Source: an uncultured Selenomonadaceae bacterium
Lineage (GTDB): Bacteria; Bacillota; Negativicutes; Selenomonadales; Selenomonadaceae
Assembly (NCBI GenBank): GCA_905236785.1
Contig: CAJOQC010000152.1
Location: forward strand, 1-15,565
Length of the DNA: 15,565 nt
Reading direction: 5' to 3'
Part shown: piece by piece, positions 14,589 through 15,565 of the stretch
How positions within the stretch are numbered: position 1 is the first letter of the stretch
How the letters are laid out: each line of letters opens with the position of its first letter
Made by a program: the position numbers and the translations under genes
The notes under the pieces: model-generated
Databases searched by the model: none
Told to the model about the DNA's origin: nothing
The model's input: only the letters and a program-made list of their open reading frames with translations

Positions 14589-15386
14589 TTAAAACACGTT
14601 GCTGTCAAGTTCCACTACGGATATGCCGTTGCTTCTTAAATTGTCCACTTCGTCCTTGCGTGCGCCTTTGCAAGTGATAACAGTATCGATGCGGTCAATG
14701 GCGGCCGAAAGAAAATTATGTTCAAGGCCGATTTTCCGCGTGGCGGCCAAAACGTATTTTTTGCCGTTGCAACGTCGAAGCATCATTTCGTTTACGGCGG
14801 TTTCCGCCAAAACAGAAGTTGTAAGGCCGCAACGGACGCTAAGCCCCCCAACGCCCAAAAAAGTTTTGTCCGCCATTATCTTAGACAATGTGTTGAGGGC
14901 AAAATCCCCCACCAAGGAATGACGGCGGTGAATTTCGCCGCCGGTAAGAATTATCGAAACTTTGTCGTCATGGGGGTAATTTAGGCAGTCCCCGCAACTG
15001 GTGACGATTATCACTCGTTTGTTCCTTATGTAGTCAAGGAGCAACAAGGTGGTGGAGCTTGAGTTCATAAAAATTGTGTCGCCGTCGTCGATTAACGTTG
15101 CCGCGTAGCGGGCGATGGCGTGCTTTTGTTCGCCGTCCACCAAGGGCGCGGACACTATGGAGGGCGCGTCCTCGTCAAGCAGCAAAGTGTCTTTTATGAG
15201 TTTTGCGCCGCCGTGAAACCGCGAAACGAGATGTTGTTCTTCAAACACATTCAAATCGCGGCGAATGGTGGTGGGCGAAACCGAAAGCTCCTTGGCTAAT
15301 TCCACCACGTCGATGTTTTCGCGGGATTTTAGCAAACTCAATAGTTCCTGTTGCCTTTTAAGTATTACACTTTTGCTGTTTTTCAT
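14589..15386 (-). CDS. DeoR-family sugar-metabolism transcriptional regulator
   Basis: A 265-residue repressor-type regulator of usual DeoR length. The N-terminal winged helix-turn-helix covers about 9-62, with VELAKELSVSPTTIRRDLNV (28-47) and the wing RFHGGA. The C-terminal DeoR effector domain (about 80-250) has the phosphosugar-binding MNSSSTTLLLLDYI (107-120), ILTGGEIHRRHSLVGDFA (146-163), FLGVGGLSVRCGLTT (176-190) and KIGLEHNF. Such proteins sense phosphorylated sugars and control catabolic operons. AAGGGGA precedes the ATG by about 6 bases. Upstream are a near-consensus promoter and a palindrome at its start point, suggesting autoregulation. The target operon is not in the window. The effector cannot be told. 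Confidence 0.93.
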   Translation of the reverse strand: MKNSKSVILKRQQELLSLLKSRENIDVVELAKELSVSPTTIRRDLNVFEEQHLVSRFHGGAKLIKDTLLLDEDAPSIVSAPLVDGEQKHAIARYAATLIDDGDTIFMNSSSTTLLLLDYIRNKRVIIVTSCGDCLNYPHDDKVSIILTGGEIHRRHSLVGDFALNTLSKIMADKTFLGVGGLSVRCGLTTSVLAETAVNEMMLRRCNGKKYVLAATRKIGLEHNFLSAAIDRIDTVITCKGARKDEVDNLRSNGISVVELDSNVF

Positions 15387-15415
15387 GATTGTCCCCTTTG
15401 GTCGCGGCGCAACAT

Positions 15416-15448
15416 CGTTAAATAGTCCGTAAATAATCCGTTAATGAC
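15416..15448. repeat. Three imperfect direct repeats in the DeoR leader
   Basis: CGTTAAATA (15416), CGTAAATAA (15428) and CGTTAATGA (15439) start 12 and 11 bases apart, near one helical turn each. They lie between the DeoR start codon and the palindrome, so may be additional regulator contacts. Confidence 0.35.
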
Positions 15449-15454
15449 GTGTTT

Positions 15455-15473
15455 ATGAATGAACGGCATTCAT
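15455..15473. promoter_or_regulatory. Operator-like palindrome at the DeoR gene transcription start
   Basis: ATGAATG (15455-15461) and CATTCAT (15467-15473) are exact inverted arms around AACGG. They cover roughly +1 to +19 of the predicted transcript, a position where binding would block initiation. Confidence 0.5.
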
Positions 15474-15479
15474 TTGCAG

Positions 15480-15508
15480 ATTATATCTTGAAAATAACCG
15501 AAACGCAA
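15480..15508 (-). promoter_or_regulatory. Sigma-A promoter of the DeoR gene
   Basis: On the minus strand TTGCGT (15508-15503), a 17-base spacer and TATAAT (15485-15480). Predicted start near 15473, leaving a leader of about 87 bases. The remaining bases to the window end hold nothing I can name. Confidence 0.75.
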
Positions 15509-15565
15509 GAAAAATGCAAATATAACACATAACGCATGGTATTACCGCCTGAGTAAGCAAAAAAA

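Overview
The window looks like chromosomal DNA from a Firmicutes-type bacterium, most likely a Negativicutes or clostridial anaerobe. This rests on strong AGGAGG-type ribosome binding sites, GTG and TTG starts, rpsU followed by nfeD and floA, a sugar-binding lipoprotein, and intrinsic terminators throughout. Lineage is an inference from gene content. I see no phage, CRISPR array, tRNA or rRNA.

Region 1 (1-3085, minus strand) is an envelope/sugar cluster. It reads as a ChvE-like sugar-binding lipoprotein, then 2 bases later an MBOAT O-acyltransferase of the AlgI type, then an SGNH-like membrane-anchored protein cut by the window edge. The MBOAT and SGNH pair is the usual architecture for O-acetylating an exported polysaccharide. 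The sugar-binding protein has no permease or ATPase gene beside it here.

Region 2 (3100-5925) has a chemoreceptor gene on the minus strand, ending in an A/T-rich terminator, and a divergent dTDP-4-dehydrorhamnose reductase (rmlD-like) on the plus strand. The 174 bases between them hold a perfect 14-base palindrome and a terminator-like hairpin facing the chemoreceptor.

Region 3 (5926-11787, plus strand) is housekeeping: rpsT as a single gene with its own promoter and terminator, then a 175-base miniature inverted-repeat element flanked by TTAA. After it come a small unknown gene overlapping uvrA, uvrA itself, a beta-CASP metallo-beta-lactamase RNase and a HIT hydrolase.

Region 4 (11788-14470, plus strand) begins with a consensus promoter for rpsU. 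nfeD starts 14 bases after the rpsU terminator, so nfeD-floA probably depends on read-through. floA ends in a terminator preceded by the same 21-base pyrimidine motif seen after the chemoreceptor gene. A small membrane-anchored protein of unknown function, with its own promoter, follows.

Region 5 (14471-15565, minus strand) is a DeoR-family sugar-metabolism regulator with a clear promoter and an operator-like palindrome at the predicted transcription start. A small structured element of unknown nature lies downstream. The regulated genes are probably outside the window.
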